Below are positions 31,819-31,847 of a stretch of 31,847 nt of DNA, in pieces (within the stretch, counting starts at the first letter, position 1; every line of letters starts with the position of its first letter). The notes below the pieces were generated by a model, which was not told the DNA's origin, did not search any database, and saw only the letters and a list, made by a program, of their open reading frames with translations. The stretch is taken from assembly GCA_937925655.1 (NCBI GenBank), contig CALAMC010000001.1, positions 1 to 31,847 on the forward strand, in the 5' to 3' direction. This DNA comes from an uncultured candidate division Zixibacteria bacterium. Lineage in GTDB: Bacteria; Zixibacteria; MSB-5A5; GN15; PGXB01. The translations under genes were made by a program, and so were the position numbers.

Positions 31819-31847
31819 AGAGATGGGCAAAGGCAATGCGATATTTA

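Noticed and set aside
1..31847. CRISPR array, prophage or toxin-antitoxin pair
   Set aside because: No regularly spaced repeats, phage structural genes or paired small toxin genes were seen on either strand.

Overview
This window carries most of a bacterial flagellar export, hook and switch gene cluster, almost entirely on the minus strand and read from right to left. A chemosensory / c-di-GMP signalling block follows it. Moderate GC content, AGGAGG-type ribosome binding sites, the flagellar order motE-fliK-flgD-flgE-flbD-fliL..flhG-fliA, and two sigma-54-type promoter sequences point to a motile, uncultured-lineage bacterium. The DUF2225 protein and the MotE-type gene are reminiscent of Firmicutes and spirochaetes. 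The gene mix would also fit a deep-branching diderm such as an FCB-group candidate phylum (for example Zixibacteria), but I cannot prove the lineage from the sequence alone.

Layout from right to left (direction of transcription). 31847-30153: intergenic palindromes, then the housekeeping operon cmk-plsC (4-base overlap), and a leader with tandem repeats and a hairpin. 30152-28086: ribosomal protein S1 with a terminator. 27987-26707: mtaB (tRNA methylthiotransferase) with a terminator hairpin. 26570-26556: a strong sigma-54 promoter sequence. 26512-9674: motE-like, fliK, flgD, a conserved flagellar operon protein, flgE, flbD, fliL, fliM, fliN, fliO, fliP, fliQ, (200-base gap with a second sigma-54-like site and direct repeats), fliR, flhB, flhA, flhF, flhG, fliA. 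9661-864: a compact, overlapping run of accessory genes: a small charged protein, a membrane-anchored protein, a DUF2225 zinc-ribbon/TPR-like protein, three PilZ proteins, an exported protein, two histidine-kinase-like proteins, a response regulator, a small protein that looks like the tip of a chemoreceptor, and two more response regulators. 740-654: tRNA-Ser(GCU) with its own promoter. 438-1: remnants of an IS110-type transposase and of an RHS-repeat core, joined at a palindrome.

How it works together: sigma-54 probably turns on the hook, switch and export genes. FlhF/FlhG set flagellar placement and number. FliA then drives late genes elsewhere. The PilZ proteins are expected to adjust motility to c-di-GMP, and the CheY-like proteins to act on the FliM/FliN switch. 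The most unusual part is the block at 864-5072. Of two histidine-kinase-like proteins, one has no ATPase domain and the other has an ATPase domain whose ATP-binding boxes are lost. They sit beside a free-standing receptor-tip-like protein and three single-domain receivers. This looks like a phosphotransfer or array-modulating module that depends on an outside kinase such as CheA. Genes usually expected near these (motA/motB, fliE-J, flgB/C, cheA/cheW) are not in the window.
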